Positions 28,894 through 37,500 of a stretch of DNA of 64,000 bases are shown here, piece after piece. A program made the position numbers and the translations under genes. How positions within the stretch are numbered: the first letter of the stretch is position 1; each line of letters opens with the position of its first letter. Source of the stretch: Thiothrix lacustris DSM 21227 (lineage in GTDB: Bacteria > Pseudomonadota > Gammaproteobacteria > Thiotrichales > Thiotrichaceae); NCBI RefSeq assembly GCF_000621325.1, contig NZ_KK211257.1, positions 86,793-150,792 of the forward strand, read 5' to 3'. The notes under the pieces were generated by a model that was given only the letters and a program-made list of their open reading frames with translations, made no database searches and was not told where the DNA came from.

Positions 28894-29552
28894 ATGAAGT
28901 CGATTTCCTGTTATGGGTAAAAGGGCCAGCGTTTACCGTTGCCGTGGTGATCTTTGTCGCGGGTTTGGTCTTACGTCTGTTTGAAATCCTCTCGCTGGGG
29001 CGCAAACACAATTTCGCCGTGAGTAAAGGCGACCCGATGCAGGGCGGCCTGCGTGAAATGTGGCGACGTTCCATCCCGGCGGATAAGGCCACGTTTGAGC
29101 GTTCTCTGTTCACTATCGTGGCGGGGTATGTGTTCCACATTGGCCTGTTTGTGGTGATCTTCCTGTTGGCGGCACATATTGCGCTGATCAAAAGCGTGAT
29201 TGGGTTTGGTTGGCCGAATTTGCCTACCCCGGTGGTGGATGCGTTTGCGGTCGTGACCATGATTGCGCTGATTGCGGTGCTGGTGCATCGCCTGCGCCAT
29301 CCGGTGAAACGCTTCCTGTCAAAGCCGGGTGATTACGTGGTGTGGGCAGTGACGTTTTTGCCGCTGCTGACGGGCTACATGGCTTACCACCACTTGTTGC
29401 TGTCGCCGCAGATGATGCTGGGCTTGCATATTCTCAGCGTGGAATTGCTGCTGGTGCTGTTCCCGTTTACCAAGCTGATGCACGCTTTCACACTGTTTCT
29501 GTCCCGCTGGTATAACGGCGCGACAATGGGAATGCGGGGGGTTAAATCATGA
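28890..29552 (+). CDS. isp1: Isp1: cytochrome b-type membrane subunit of the hydrogenase
   Basis: A 220-residue integral membrane protein with about five helices, of the NarI/DsrM-like cytochrome b type. His residues within helices (VFHIGLFVVIFLLAAHI near residue 82, and GLHILSVELLLVLFPFTKLMHAF near residue 178) are candidate heme b ligands. It lies between the small- and large-subunit genes together with isp2, the diagnostic arrangement of Isp-type hydrogenases such as those of Thiocapsa and Allochromatium. It should pass electrons between the membrane and Isp2. The start and stop both overlap neighbours. Confidence 0.9.
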   Translation: MNEVDFLLWVKGPAFTVAVVIFVAGLVLRLFEILSLGRKHNFAVSKGDPMQGGLREMWRRSIPADKATFERSLFTIVAGYVFHIGLFVVIFLLAAHIALIKSVIGFGWPNLPTPVVDAFAVVTMIALIAVLVHRLRHPVKRFLSKPGDYVVWAVTFLPLLTGYMAYHHLLLSPQMMLGLHILSVELLLVLFPFTKLMHAFTLFLSRWYNGATMGMRGVKS

Positions 29553-30832
29553 GCGCACTGACACTCGAACGCGGTATCAACGCCTTCAAGGCGCAAATCG
29601 ACGCGCCAATGGCGAGCTTCTTTTCTTCCTGCGTTTCCTGCGGGATGTGTGCGGAAGCCTGTTTGTTCTACACCGAAAACCCTGACCCCAAGTTCACGCC
29701 CATCTACAAGCTGGAGCCAATGCGCCGCGTGTGGGAACAGGAATACACCCTGATCGGCAAACTCAAAGCCAAGCTGGGCTTGAGCAAACCCGTGACCGAC
29801 GCAGAACTCGCCGAATGGCAGGAACTGGTCTACAACAACTGCTCACTGTGCGGACGTTGTTCGGCAGTTTGCCCAGTCGGTAACGACATTACCTACATGA
29901 TCCGCAAGATGCGTGAAGGCATGGTTGCCTCCGGTCACGCGCCGGAAGGCTTGATCGGCGCATCCACCCGTGCCGTACAGATCGGCAGCCCGATGGGGGT
30001 GAAACTGCCTGCCCTGCAAGCACAGGTCAAACACGTCGAAAAACACACTGGCATGGAGGTCCCCTTCGACAAGGAGGGCGCGGAATACCTGCTGATGCTG
30101 TCCTCGATGGAAATCATGAATTACCCCGAGTACTTGGAAGCGGTTGCCAAAATTCTTACCAACGCAGGCAAGACTTGGACGTTGAGTTCAGAGTGTTTCG
30201 AGGCCACCAATTCCGGCATCCAGATTGGCTCGTCCGACATTGCGCGGGAGTTGGTCAGTCGGGTGGTGGCTGCCGCCGAAAAGCTCAAAGTCAAAACCGT
30301 GATCAGCCCCGAATGTGGGCACGCTTACACCGCCTTGCGTTGGGAAGGGCCCAACCTGATTGGTCGCCCGTACACCTTCGCCGCCAAGCACATTGTCGAA
30401 GTGCTGGATGAATTACGGGTAGCAGGCTTGCTGGAAACCGAAGGTTTCGAGGACGCCAAAATGACCTTCCACGACCCTTGCCAGTTGGTACGGCGCGGTG
30501 GCGTGGTGCAACAACCGCGCAACCTGATGAACATGGTGGCGAAAAACTTCGTGGAAATGGCCGACCACGGCACCATGAACTGGTGCTGCGGCGCAGGCGG
30601 TGGTGTCAGCGCCAATGAAGATGCGGAAGAAGTGAAGATGAAAGCCTTCCAGCGCAAGAAAAAGCAGCTCGATGAACTCAAGGTCGACACGCTGGTAACG
30701 GCTTGCGCCAACTGCCGTATCCAGTTGGAAGAAGGGCTGGAAGTAAACCAGATGGATATGCCGGTGGTCGGTTTAACCGAAATGATCGCCGAACATCTGG
30801 TGGAGCGCAAAGACAAGGGAGGTGCAGCATGA
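29549..30832 (+). CDS. isp2: Isp2: HdrD/DsrK-like iron-sulfur subunit of the hydrogenase
   Basis: A 427-residue cytoplasmic Fe-S protein. Two [4Fe-4S] motifs are near the N-terminus (CVSCGMCAEAC and CSLCGRCSAVCPVG). Two CCG-type modules follow, the second ending FHDPCQLVRRGG ... NWCCGAGGG ... CANCRIQLEEG. This pattern is that of heterodisulfide-reductase HdrD and DsrK, which bind a special [4Fe-4S] cluster acting on disulfides. With Isp1 it forms a module parallel to DsrMK. A thiol/disulfide partner, for example a DsrC-type protein, is possible but unproven. Confidence 0.92.
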   Translation: MSALTLERGINAFKAQIDAPMASFFSSCVSCGMCAEACLFYTENPDPKFTPIYKLEPMRRVWEQEYTLIGKLKAKLGLSKPVTDAELAEWQELVYNNCSLCGRCSAVCPVGNDITYMIRKMREGMVASGHAPEGLIGASTRAVQIGSPMGVKLPALQAQVKHVEKHTGMEVPFDKEGAEYLLMLSSMEIMNYPEYLEAVAKILTNAGKTWTLSSECFEATNSGIQIGSSDIARELVSRVVAAAEKLKVKTVISPECGHAYTALRWEGPNLIGRPYTFAAKHIVEVLDELRVAGLLETEGFEDAKMTFHDPCQLVRRGGVVQQPRNLMNMVAKNFVEMADHGTMNWCCGAGGGVSANEDAEEVKMKAFQRKKKQLDELKVDTLVTACANCRIQLEEGLEVNQMDMPVVGLTEMIAEHLVERKDKGGAA

Positions 30833-31278
30833 TCATGAATGACGCTGATTTCAAACAGGCGCTGGAACAATTGCCGCTGGCACAGCAACGCCGGGTAGGT
30901 TCTGCCTTTGTGCGCAATGTGCTGGCACTGAGCGCTGACCCGGTGGTGGCGAAAGTGCTGGATACGGCTTCTAACGCTGAAACCGTGGCTGACGACGAAC
31001 TGGCGCTGGCCTTCAAAAATGCCAAGGCCGCCGCGCTGGAAAGCCACACCCGTTGCGGTGCTGACAGCGACTGGCAGGCGCAGGCTGGCTATTTCGTCGC
31101 CCGTGCCGCTTCTGCTTTGGTCGCTTCGGCGAAACAGGCCAAATCGCCCGCGTGGGAAGCTGCCGCCAATGCGCGGCTGGCGCGTACCTGCGGCATGATT
31201 GAATCCGCCGACGAATCCATGCACGAGGAAAGCGAAGCCCAATACCGCCTCCTTGATCAATTCTTGAACGACATTTGA
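30829..31278 (+). CDS. Unknown protein inside the hydrogenase operon, between isp2 and the large subunit
   Basis: I do not recognise this 149-residue family. It is Ala-rich, helical and soluble, with only two Cys (SHTRCGADSDW and LARTCGMIE) and no membrane segment. ATG 30829 overlaps the isp2 stop (ATGA) with GGGAGG six bases upstream, and the large-subunit gene follows after 10 bp, so it is certainly translated with the hydrogenase. Its position suggests an assembly chaperone or small accessory subunit for Isp2 or the large subunit; this is inference from context only. Confidence 0.75.
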   Translation: MIMNDADFKQALEQLPLAQQRRVGSAFVRNVLALSADPVVAKVLDTASNAETVADDELALAFKNAKAAALESHTRCGADSDWQAQAGYFVARAASALVASAKQAKSPAWEAAANARLARTCGMIESADESMHEESEAQYRLLDQFLNDI

Positions 31279-31288
31279 GGATACCCAC

Positions 31289-33010
31289 ATGACTGAACGT
31301 GTCGTTGTCGACCCCATCACCCGCATCGAAGGCCACTTGCGTATCGAAGCGCAAATGAACGGTAATACTATCGAACAGGCGTATTCCGCCGGAACGATGG
31401 TGCGCGGTATTGAAATCATCCTGCGTGGGCGCGACCCGCGTGACGCTTGGGCGTATGCGCAACGCATCTGCGGTGTGTGTACGCTGGTGCACGGCATCGC
31501 CTCGGTGCGCTCGGTGGAAAATGCGCTGAATTACAGCATTCCGCCCAATGCGCAACTGATCCGCAACCTGATGATCGCGGCGCAATACGTGCATGATCAT
31601 GTGATGCACTTTTATCACTTGCACGCGCTCGACTGGGTGGATGTGGTGTCTGCGCTCAAGGCCGACCCTAAGGCGACTTCCGACCTTGCGCAAAAGGTTT
31701 CACCAAGCTGGCCGAATTCCTCCGCCGGTTATTTCGCCGATCAGCAGGCCAAGCTGAAGAAATTTGTTGAAGCCGGGCAATTGGGCATTTTCGCTAAGGC
31801 GTATTGGGGGCATCCCGCCTACAAGCTGCCGCCGGAAGCCAATTTGATGGCAGTTTCACACTACCTTGAAGCGCTGGCGTGGCAACGCGATGTGGCGAAA
31901 TTACACACCATTTTCGGCGGGAAAAACCCGCACCCCAACTTCCTCGTCGGTGGCGTGCCGTGCCCGATTGACCTGAATTCTGATTCCGCCCTCAACATGG
32001 AAAAGCTGTCGAAGGTGCAGGACATCATCAAGAAAATGCAGGTGTTCGTCGATCAGGTCTACGTGCCGGATACGCTCGCCATCGCCAGTTTCTACAAGGA
32101 CTGGTTCAAGCAGGGTGAAGGCTTGGGCAATTTCATGACTTACGGTGATTTCCCGGAAAAGGGCATGGATGATCCGGCCTCGTTCCTGATTCCCTCCGGT
32201 GTAATCCTCAATCGCGACTTGTCGAAAATCCACCCGGTTGATTTGAATGCCGAAGACCAGATTCAGGAATTTGTTGCCCACTCATGGTACGACTACAGCG
32301 AGGGCAAGGATAAGGGCTTGCACCCTTACGCGGGCGAAACTGAGCTGAATTACACGGGCCCCAAACCGCCTTACACCCAACTCGAAGTTGATCAGTCGTA
32401 TTCGTGGATGAAATCGCCGCGCTGGAAAGGTCAGGCGGTTGAGGTTGGGCCACTTGCCCGTGTGCTGATGCTGTACGCCACCGGGCACGAACACACCAAG
32501 GCGCTGGTCGATTACGCGCTGAAATATCTGGATCTGCCGATTGAGGCGCTGTATTCCACGATGGGGCGCACCGCTGCCCGCACGCTGGAAACCAAGATTG
32601 TTGCCGACAAGATGCAAACCTGGTTCGACAATCTCATCGCCAATATCAAGGCGGGCGATACCAAGACCTTCAACGAAACCTTGTGGGAGCCGTCAAGCTG
32701 GCCATCCAAAGCGCAAGGCGTCGGTTATATGGAAGCCCCGCGTGGTGCACTGGCGCATTGGATCGTGATCAAGGATGAAAAGATCGCCAACTATCAGGCT
32801 GTCGTGCCGAGTACTTGGAATGCCGGGCCGCGTGACGTGCAAAATCAGGCGGGGGCGTATGAAGCTTCGCTCAAAGGCCACGAGCTGCATGACCCGAAAC
32901 AGCCGGTGGAGATTTTGCGCACCATCCACAGTTTCGACCCGTGCATTGCTTGCGCCGTGCATGTGACCGACCCGGATGGGGAAGAGCTGATTAAAGTGGA
33001 GATTCAATAA
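31289..33010 (+). CDS. hynL: [NiFe]-hydrogenase large subunit, Isp-type (group 1e)
   Basis: A 573-residue catalytic subunit. It holds the Ni-Fe site through C61/C64 in the L1 motif (RICGVCTLVH) and C552/C555 in the L2 motif (DPCIACAVH). Cleavage after H558 by the HyaD-type protease would remove the last 15 residues (VTDPDGEELIKVEIQ), the normal maturation step. Other family segments are VDPITRIEGHLRIE at the N-terminus and EVGPLARVLMLYATGHEH. Together with the small subunit and Isp1/Isp2 it forms a hydrogen-oxidising, probably reversible, membrane-linked complex. No hypABCDEF genes occur in this window. Confidence 0.97.
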   Translation: MTERVVVDPITRIEGHLRIEAQMNGNTIEQAYSAGTMVRGIEIILRGRDPRDAWAYAQRICGVCTLVHGIASVRSVENALNYSIPPNAQLIRNLMIAAQYVHDHVMHFYHLHALDWVDVVSALKADPKATSDLAQKVSPSWPNSSAGYFADQQAKLKKFVEAGQLGIFAKAYWGHPAYKLPPEANLMAVSHYLEALAWQRDVAKLHTIFGGKNPHPNFLVGGVPCPIDLNSDSALNMEKLSKVQDIIKKMQVFVDQVYVPDTLAIASFYKDWFKQGEGLGNFMTYGDFPEKGMDDPASFLIPSGVILNRDLSKIHPVDLNAEDQIQEFVAHSWYDYSEGKDKGLHPYAGETELNYTGPKPPYTQLEVDQSYSWMKSPRWKGQAVEVGPLARVLMLYATGHEHTKALVDYALKYLDLPIEALYSTMGRTAARTLETKIVADKMQTWFDNLIANIKAGDTKTFNETLWEPSSWPSKAQGVGYMEAPRGALAHWIVIKDEKIANYQAVVPSTWNAGPRDVQNQAGAYEASLKGHELHDPKQPVEILRTIHSFDPCIACAVHVTDPDGEELIKVEIQ

Positions 33011-33276
33011 TGAGTAAAGTGAAACGGTTGGTTGCCGGTGGTTTGCTGGTCGCGAGTGACGTTGTGGCGGCGCATCAGGATGGGTTTCCGCACCATTTTT
33101 TGTCTGAGCCGAATACCGAGCATTTTTGGTTGATTGGGAGTGGGTTGGAGTATGTGTTTGCGTGCGTGGTGGCGACGGTGGTGTTTTTTGTGCTGAAAAA
33201 GTGGAGCGTTATAATACCGCTCATCGACCATAATAAACCGCTTGTTGTGAAAATAGACAAAAAGTTGAAAAAATAG
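33010..33276 (+). CDS. Small His-containing membrane protein at the end of the hydrogenase operon
   Basis: This 88-residue protein is not a family I recognise. It has a hydrophobic N-terminal segment with a possible cleavage site (VVAAHQDGF), a His-rich stretch (HQDGFPHHF), one clear membrane helix (LEYVFACVVATVVFFVL) and a Lys-rich C-terminus. Its ATG overlaps the large-subunit stop by one base (TAATG), so it is translated with the operon. A role in membrane anchoring or metal handling is conceivable but unsupported. Confidence 0.6.
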   Translation: MSKVKRLVAGGLLVASDVVAAHQDGFPHHFLSEPNTEHFWLIGSGLEYVFACVVATVVFFVLKKWSVIIPLIDHNKPLVVKIDKKLKK

Positions 33277-33305
33277 TTGCACACCCTCATAAGGTTTTAT
33301 AGAAT
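33277..33305 (+). promoter_or_regulatory. Probable sigma-70 promoter of the tRNA-Thr gene
   Basis: TTGCAC (33277-33282) and TAGAAT (33300-33305) are 17 bases apart. A GC-rich discriminator (GCGC) follows, as is usual for stable-RNA promoters, and the tRNA starts 13 bases further on. Confidence 0.6.
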
Positions 33306-33318
33306 GCGCAACTTCAAA

Positions 33319-33394
<76 letters not shown>

Positions 33395-33399
33395 AATTA

Positions 33400-33432
33400 A
33401 AAAGGATTGCATTAATGCAGTCCTTTTTTTTT
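33400..33432. terminator. Strong, probably bidirectional terminator after tRNA-Thr
   Basis: An inverted repeat (AAAAAGGATTGCAT / ATGCAGTCCTTTTT, one G-T pair) is followed by a run of T on the plus strand and of T on the minus strand (the A-run). It can end both the tRNA transcript and the convergent minus-strand gene at 33461. Confidence 0.85.
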
Positions 33433-33460
33433 GCCTGCGTTTGGGGGCGTGAATGTCACA

Positions 33461-34777
33461 TCACCCTTGTTGCTCAATGATCTTCCTGAAACGCTGCAAC
33501 TGCTTTTCGCGCACTTGCGTCATATCCAGTCGGTAAATCTCGTAAGGAAACAGAAACTCAGTCACACCAGAATCGAACAGCCGCCGTACTTCGTATTCAT
33601 CGTGCGAAGTGCCGCGCTGGTAACGGTAGTTGAGGTAACTCTGGTTGGTGTGGATGATGAATTCCACTCGCATTCCGCCCATACGTGCAAAAAACTTCAG
33701 CATCTGGGTTTTGTTACTGCTGCCGACTGAAGTCGCATCGTAGTTGTTGCCCGCCAGCGTGTCCGAAATGTCTTCCAGAATCATCATGGAACCAGCTTTA
33801 ACAGCGGCACGGGTCAGATGCCGTACCAGCCGTTTTATATGGTTGACGTTATCCAGTACCGCCATTAACCCCAGTTCGTCATCAACAGCAGCGGCCGGAT
33901 TTTTCTCATTCTTACGTAACAGTTTCAGCACCTTGGCGGCAGAATCCTTTTTGCGCACCGTGACGTATACCGGGATTTCCTGACCATTGCTGTGGAACAG
34001 GCGGCGTTTGACCAAGGTGAGTTTTTCGTTTTCAGCAAATTCATGCAGATGGCGGGCAGTCTCCGCATCAATGACGTCGACCTCGGTGCAACTGAAATCG
34101 GTGCTGTCGTGGCGGCTGGCAAGGTAAGCAATTTCCAGCTCGCCGATCTTGAGCTGCGGGCTCCAGACAAATTGATTAAGGAAGCTCAGAAAGGCAGAAA
34201 ACTTGTTTTCAATATCGGTTTCGCGCTCGCGTTGGTCAATGGAACCGGCCAACCCCATCAGCACCAGTTTGCGTTTGGCCTCGAAGCGGATTTTTTTGTG
34301 GTAGCGGTCGTCGAAAATCATCAGCAGCAGGTCTACCGGGTTTTTCGAGGTTTCAATCTCGTTGCTGATCTCGATGTTGGAGCTGTAAGCTGCCAGTACC
34401 TTGTTGCGAATTTGCCCGATCACCGCATCGGCGGTATTCATGTATTCGTGGATTTTGCCGCGTATTTCGGACAGTTCACCGCTAATCCCGAACAAATTCC
34501 CCAGCAGCCGGTAAGCGCGTTCGCTGCGTTGCGCCCGCAGCAGCGGGTTCTGGATCAAGTCGGGAATTTCATCGAAAGATTCAATCTGTAACAAGTCGAA
34601 TAACTGGTCACGCACTGCCCGGTACTTGGAAGCCATTTGCCTGTTGTGATGGAAAGTTCTCGCCCATAGCCGGTTTTGCCGAGAAAATGGGTGCTCAAAA
34701 GAAATCTGGTCACGGACGGCGAATGGCCCATCCTGTTTCATGGCGATAAAAATGGATTTTTCGTCGACGATGCTCAT
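33461..34777 (-). CDS. Unknown 438-residue soluble protein
   Basis: I do not recognise this family. It has no signal peptide or membrane helix. The N-terminal two thirds are highly charged and predicted mainly helical (e.g. RAQRSERAYRLLGNLFGI, residues 82-99). The C-terminal 150 residues look alpha/beta (VKAGSMMILEDISDTL, MRVEFIIHTNQSYLNYRYQR). The coding character and length argue for a real gene. It faces tRNA-Thr at its 3' end and is divergent from modA. Starts at 34777 and 34741 are both possible. No function can be assigned from sequence. Confidence 0.7.
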   Translation of the reverse strand: MSIVDEKSIFIAMKQDGPFAVRDQISFEHPFSRQNRLWARTFHHNRQMASKYRAVRDQLFDLLQIESFDEIPDLIQNPLLRAQRSERAYRLLGNLFGISGELSEIRGKIHEYMNTADAVIGQIRNKVLAAYSSNIEISNEIETSKNPVDLLLMIFDDRYHKKIRFEAKRKLVLMGLAGSIDQRERETDIENKFSAFLSFLNQFVWSPQLKIGELEIAYLASRHDSTDFSCTEVDVIDAETARHLHEFAENEKLTLVKRRLFHSNGQEIPVYVTVRKKDSAAKVLKLLRKNEKNPAAAVDDELGLMAVLDNVNHIKRLVRHLTRAAVKAGSMMILEDISDTLAGNNYDATSVGSSNKTQMLKFFARMGGMRVEFIIHTNQSYLNYRYQRGTSHDEYEVRRLFDSGVTEFLFPYEIYRLDMTQVREKQLQRFRKIIEQQG

Positions 34778-34857
34778 GGATACGTCCGCCTTGGCGATGA
34801 TGGGTATAATGCTGCGCCATTGTACTGTCTATTCACCAGTAATATAAGGAACGCACC

Positions 34858-35628
34858 ATGAAACTGTTTATTCGCATTGGTTTAACTGCTGTGATCGCCT
34901 TCAGCACCGTCACCGCATGGGCAGAAGAGGTGCATGTCGCCGTCGCCGCCAATTTCATCAAGCCAATGGAAAAAATTGCCGCTGATTTTGAGAAAGCGAC
35001 AGGCAACAAGGTGCTGACCGCCGCCGGTGCTAGTGGCAAGCTGGTGGAACAAATGAAACACGGTGCGCCCTTTGAGGTGTTTCTGTCAGCCGACCAGAAA
35101 AACCCCATGAAACTGGAAACTGAAAAGCTGGATGTGCCGGGTAGCCGTTATACCTACGCTATTGGGAAACTGGTCTTGTGGTCTGCCCAGCCGGATTACG
35201 TGGATGACAAGGGTGAGGTGCTAAAAACAGGTGATTTCCAGCACATCGCCATCGCTGACCCCAAAACCGCGCCGTATGGCAAGGCTGCTCTGAGCGTCAT
35301 GGAAAAAATGGCGTTGCTGGACACCCTGAAACCCAAAATCGTGCAGGGTGATAGCATTGCCCAGACGCAGGCATTTGTCGGCAGCGGCAATGCTGAACTG
35401 GGTTTCGTCGCGCTCTCACAAGTCATCAAGGATACAACCGGCTCTAGCTGGATGGTTCCCCAAGACTGGTATGAGCCGCTGTCTCAGGATGTCATCCTGC
35501 TCAAAACCGGGGAAAACAATGCGGCGGCGAAAGCCCTGCTGGATTACCTCAAAACCGCACCAGCCCAAGCCGTGATCAAGGACTACGGCTACGATTTGCC
35601 AACATGGGCAACAAGCGATGCTAAATGA
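34858..35628 (+). CDS. modA: Molybdate ABC transporter, periplasmic binding protein
   Basis: A 256-residue type II solute-binding protein that captures molybdate (or tungstate) in the periplasm. It has a signal peptide (cut near [14 protein letters not shown]) and the ModA segments [48 protein letters not shown] and [13 protein letters not shown]. Molybdenum uptake matters here because sulfur oxidisers use molybdoenzymes. TATAAT (34805-34810) and AAGGA precede it. modB overlaps it by 11 bp. Confidence 0.95.
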   Translation: MKLFIRIGLTAVIAFSTVTAWAEEVHVAVAANFIKPMEKIAADFEKATGNKVLTAAGASGKLVEQMKHGAPFEVFLSADQKNPMKLETEKLDVPGSRYTYAIGKLVLWSAQPDYVDDKGEVLKTGDFQHIAIADPKTAPYGKAALSVMEKMALLDTLKPKIVQGDSIAQTQAFVGSGNAELGFVALSQVIKDTTGSSWMVPQDWYEPLSQDVILLKTGENNAAAKALLDYLKTAPAQAVIKDYGYDLPTWATSDAK

Positions 35629-36295
35629 CGAAGACTTTGGCGCAATCCTGCTGACCCTGAAACTGGCAAGTCTAGTGACCGTTATCCTACTGCTGGTCGG
35701 CACACCCATTGCGTGGTGGTTGGCGCACACGGTTTCGCGCTGGAAAGGGATTATCGGCGCATTGGTGGCCTTGCCGCTGGTATTACCACCAGCAGTGCTG
35801 GGTTTTTACCTACTGGTGTTGATGGGGCCGCAGGGTGCGGTCGGGCAATTTACCAAAGCCATTGGGCTGGGAACGCTGCCGTTTACTTTCGGTGGGTTGG
35901 TGATTGCTTCGGTGATTTACTCGTTGCCATTCGTGGTACAACCTTTGCAGAATGCTTTTGAGGCAATTGGCACGCGCCCGCTGGAAGTCGCGGCGACCCT
36001 ACGCGCCAGCCCGCTGGATACGTTTTTCAGCGTGGTGGTTCCGCTGGCTCGCCCCGGATTTCTTACCGCGTCCATTCTGGGATTTGCGCACACCATTGGC
36101 GAATTCGGTGTGGTATTGATGGTGGGCGGTAATATTCCTGACAAGACGCGGGTGATTTCCATGCAGATTTTTAACCATGTCGAAACTGGCGAATACGCAC
36201 AAGCGCACTGGCTATCGGCGGGGATGCTGGTGTTTTCGTTCGTGGTGCTGTTGGTGCTGTACACACTGACCCCGAACCCTTGGAGGCAACGTTGA
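35618..36295 (+). CDS. modB: Molybdate ABC transporter permease
   Basis: A 225-residue permease with about five membrane helices. It shows the binding-protein-dependent transport motif with [22 protein letters not shown] (EAA-like loop, residues 126-147) and the ModB segment [21 protein letters not shown]. It forms the membrane channel with ModC as the motor. Start ATG 35618 lies inside the 3' end of modA, and the modC start follows one base after the stop. Confidence 0.95.
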   Translation: MLNDEDFGAILLTLKLASLVTVILLLVGTPIAWWLAHTVSRWKGIIGALVALPLVLPPAVLGFYLLVLMGPQGAVGQFTKAIGLGTLPFTFGGLVIASVIYSLPFVVQPLQNAFEAIGTRPLEVAATLRASPLDTFFSVVVPLARPGFLTASILGFAHTIGEFGVVLMVGGNIPDKTRVISMQIFNHVETGEYAQAHWLSAGMLVFSFVVLLVLYTLTPNPWRQR

Positions 36296-36296
36296 T

Positions 36297-37373
36297 ATGG
36301 AAGGAATCCATGCGCGGTTTCACCTGCCATTCCCCGATTTCACGCTGGAAACCGACTTGAACCTGCCAGAACGGGGCGTAACAGCGCTGTTCGGGCATTC
36401 CGGTTCCGGCAAGACCACGTTGTTGCGTTGCATTGCTGGCTTGGAACGGCCTCGCGAAGGTTTCCTGCAAGTACGCGGCAAGCGCTGGCAGGACAGCAAG
36501 CAAGGTATTTTCCTGCCTACCCACCAGCGCCCGTTGGGCTATGTGTTTCAGGAAGCCAGCCTGTTTCCGCACCTGAACGTGCGCAAGAATCTGGAATTCG
36601 GGCGTAAGCGGACGGGATTCGTGCGCAACCCCCGTGGGCTGGAACAGGCAGTGGAGTTGCTGGGTATCAGCCATTTGCTGGAACGGATGCCGGACAAGCT
36701 TTCCGGCGGCGAACGCCAGCGGGTTGCCATTGCCCGCGCTTTAGCGGTTTGCCCACAAGTGCTGCTGATGGATGAACCGCTAGCGGCGCTCGATTTGCAG
36801 CGTAAACAGGAAATCCTGCCGTTCCTGAGCCGTCTCAATAGCGAACTCGACATTCCCATCCTCTACGTCACCCATTCCCCGCAGGAAGTGACCCGGCTGG
36901 CGGATTATCTGGTGGTGCTGGAAAAAGGCAAGGTGCTGCGTTCCGGCACGCTGGAAGAAACCATGACGGCGTTGGATTCACCCTTGGCGCAAGGCCAGCA
37001 GGCATCCACGATTTTGACGGGAACCGTGAGTGCGTATGAGGCAGCATTTCACCTCACCCGTATGGCCTTTTCCGGTGGTGAGATCAGCTTGCCGACCGCG
37101 CAGGCGTTTGCTGTTGGGGAACGCTTGCGGTTGCGGGTTTATGCCAGCGATGTGGCGATTGCACTGCATCCGGTGCAGGATTCCAGCATTCTCAATGTGT
37201 TACCCGCCACGATTACCGGGCTGGCCAATGACCAGCAGGGGAGAACCATGTTGCGGCTGAACGTCGGAGATACGGCCTTGCTGGCGAGTATTACCCACAA
37301 ATCTGCCAGCGTGTTGGGTTTGCATAAGGGGATGCAGGTGTTCGCCCAGATCAAGGCAACCGCCATTTTGTAG
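36297..37373 (+). CDS. modC: Molybdate ABC transporter ATP-binding protein
   Basis: A 358-residue ATPase. The nucleotide-binding domain has Walker A (GHSGSGKTTLLRC, residues 33-45), the Q-loop, the signature LSGGERQRVAIARAL and Walker B (VLLMDEPLAALD), followed by the H-loop (YVTHS). The C-terminal 70 residues form a molybdate-binding TOBE/MOP domain (SILNVLPATITGL ... ITHKSASVLGL). Last gene of modABC; the following 127 bp before glgX show no obvious terminator. Confidence 0.96.
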   Translation: MEGIHARFHLPFPDFTLETDLNLPERGVTALFGHSGSGKTTLLRCIAGLERPREGFLQVRGKRWQDSKQGIFLPTHQRPLGYVFQEASLFPHLNVRKNLEFGRKRTGFVRNPRGLEQAVELLGISHLLERMPDKLSGGERQRVAIARALAVCPQVLLMDEPLAALDLQRKQEILPFLSRLNSELDIPILYVTHSPQEVTRLADYLVVLEKGKVLRSGTLEETMTALDSPLAQGQQASTILTGTVSAYEAAFHLTRMAFSGGEISLPTAQAFAVGERLRLRVYASDVAIALHPVQDSSILNVLPATITGLANDQQGRTMLRLNVGDTALLASITHKSASVLGLHKGMQVFAQIKATAIL

Positions 37374-37500
37374 GGTGGAAGAATGGGGGGTATGTGTGGG
37401 ATGCTAAATAAGTAGTAGTGATCTTTCCTCACAAGCCGCCTCGCCTCTGGTATTCTTTACGCCATATCCACACCCCCATGCCTGTCAGCCGGAGCATAAC

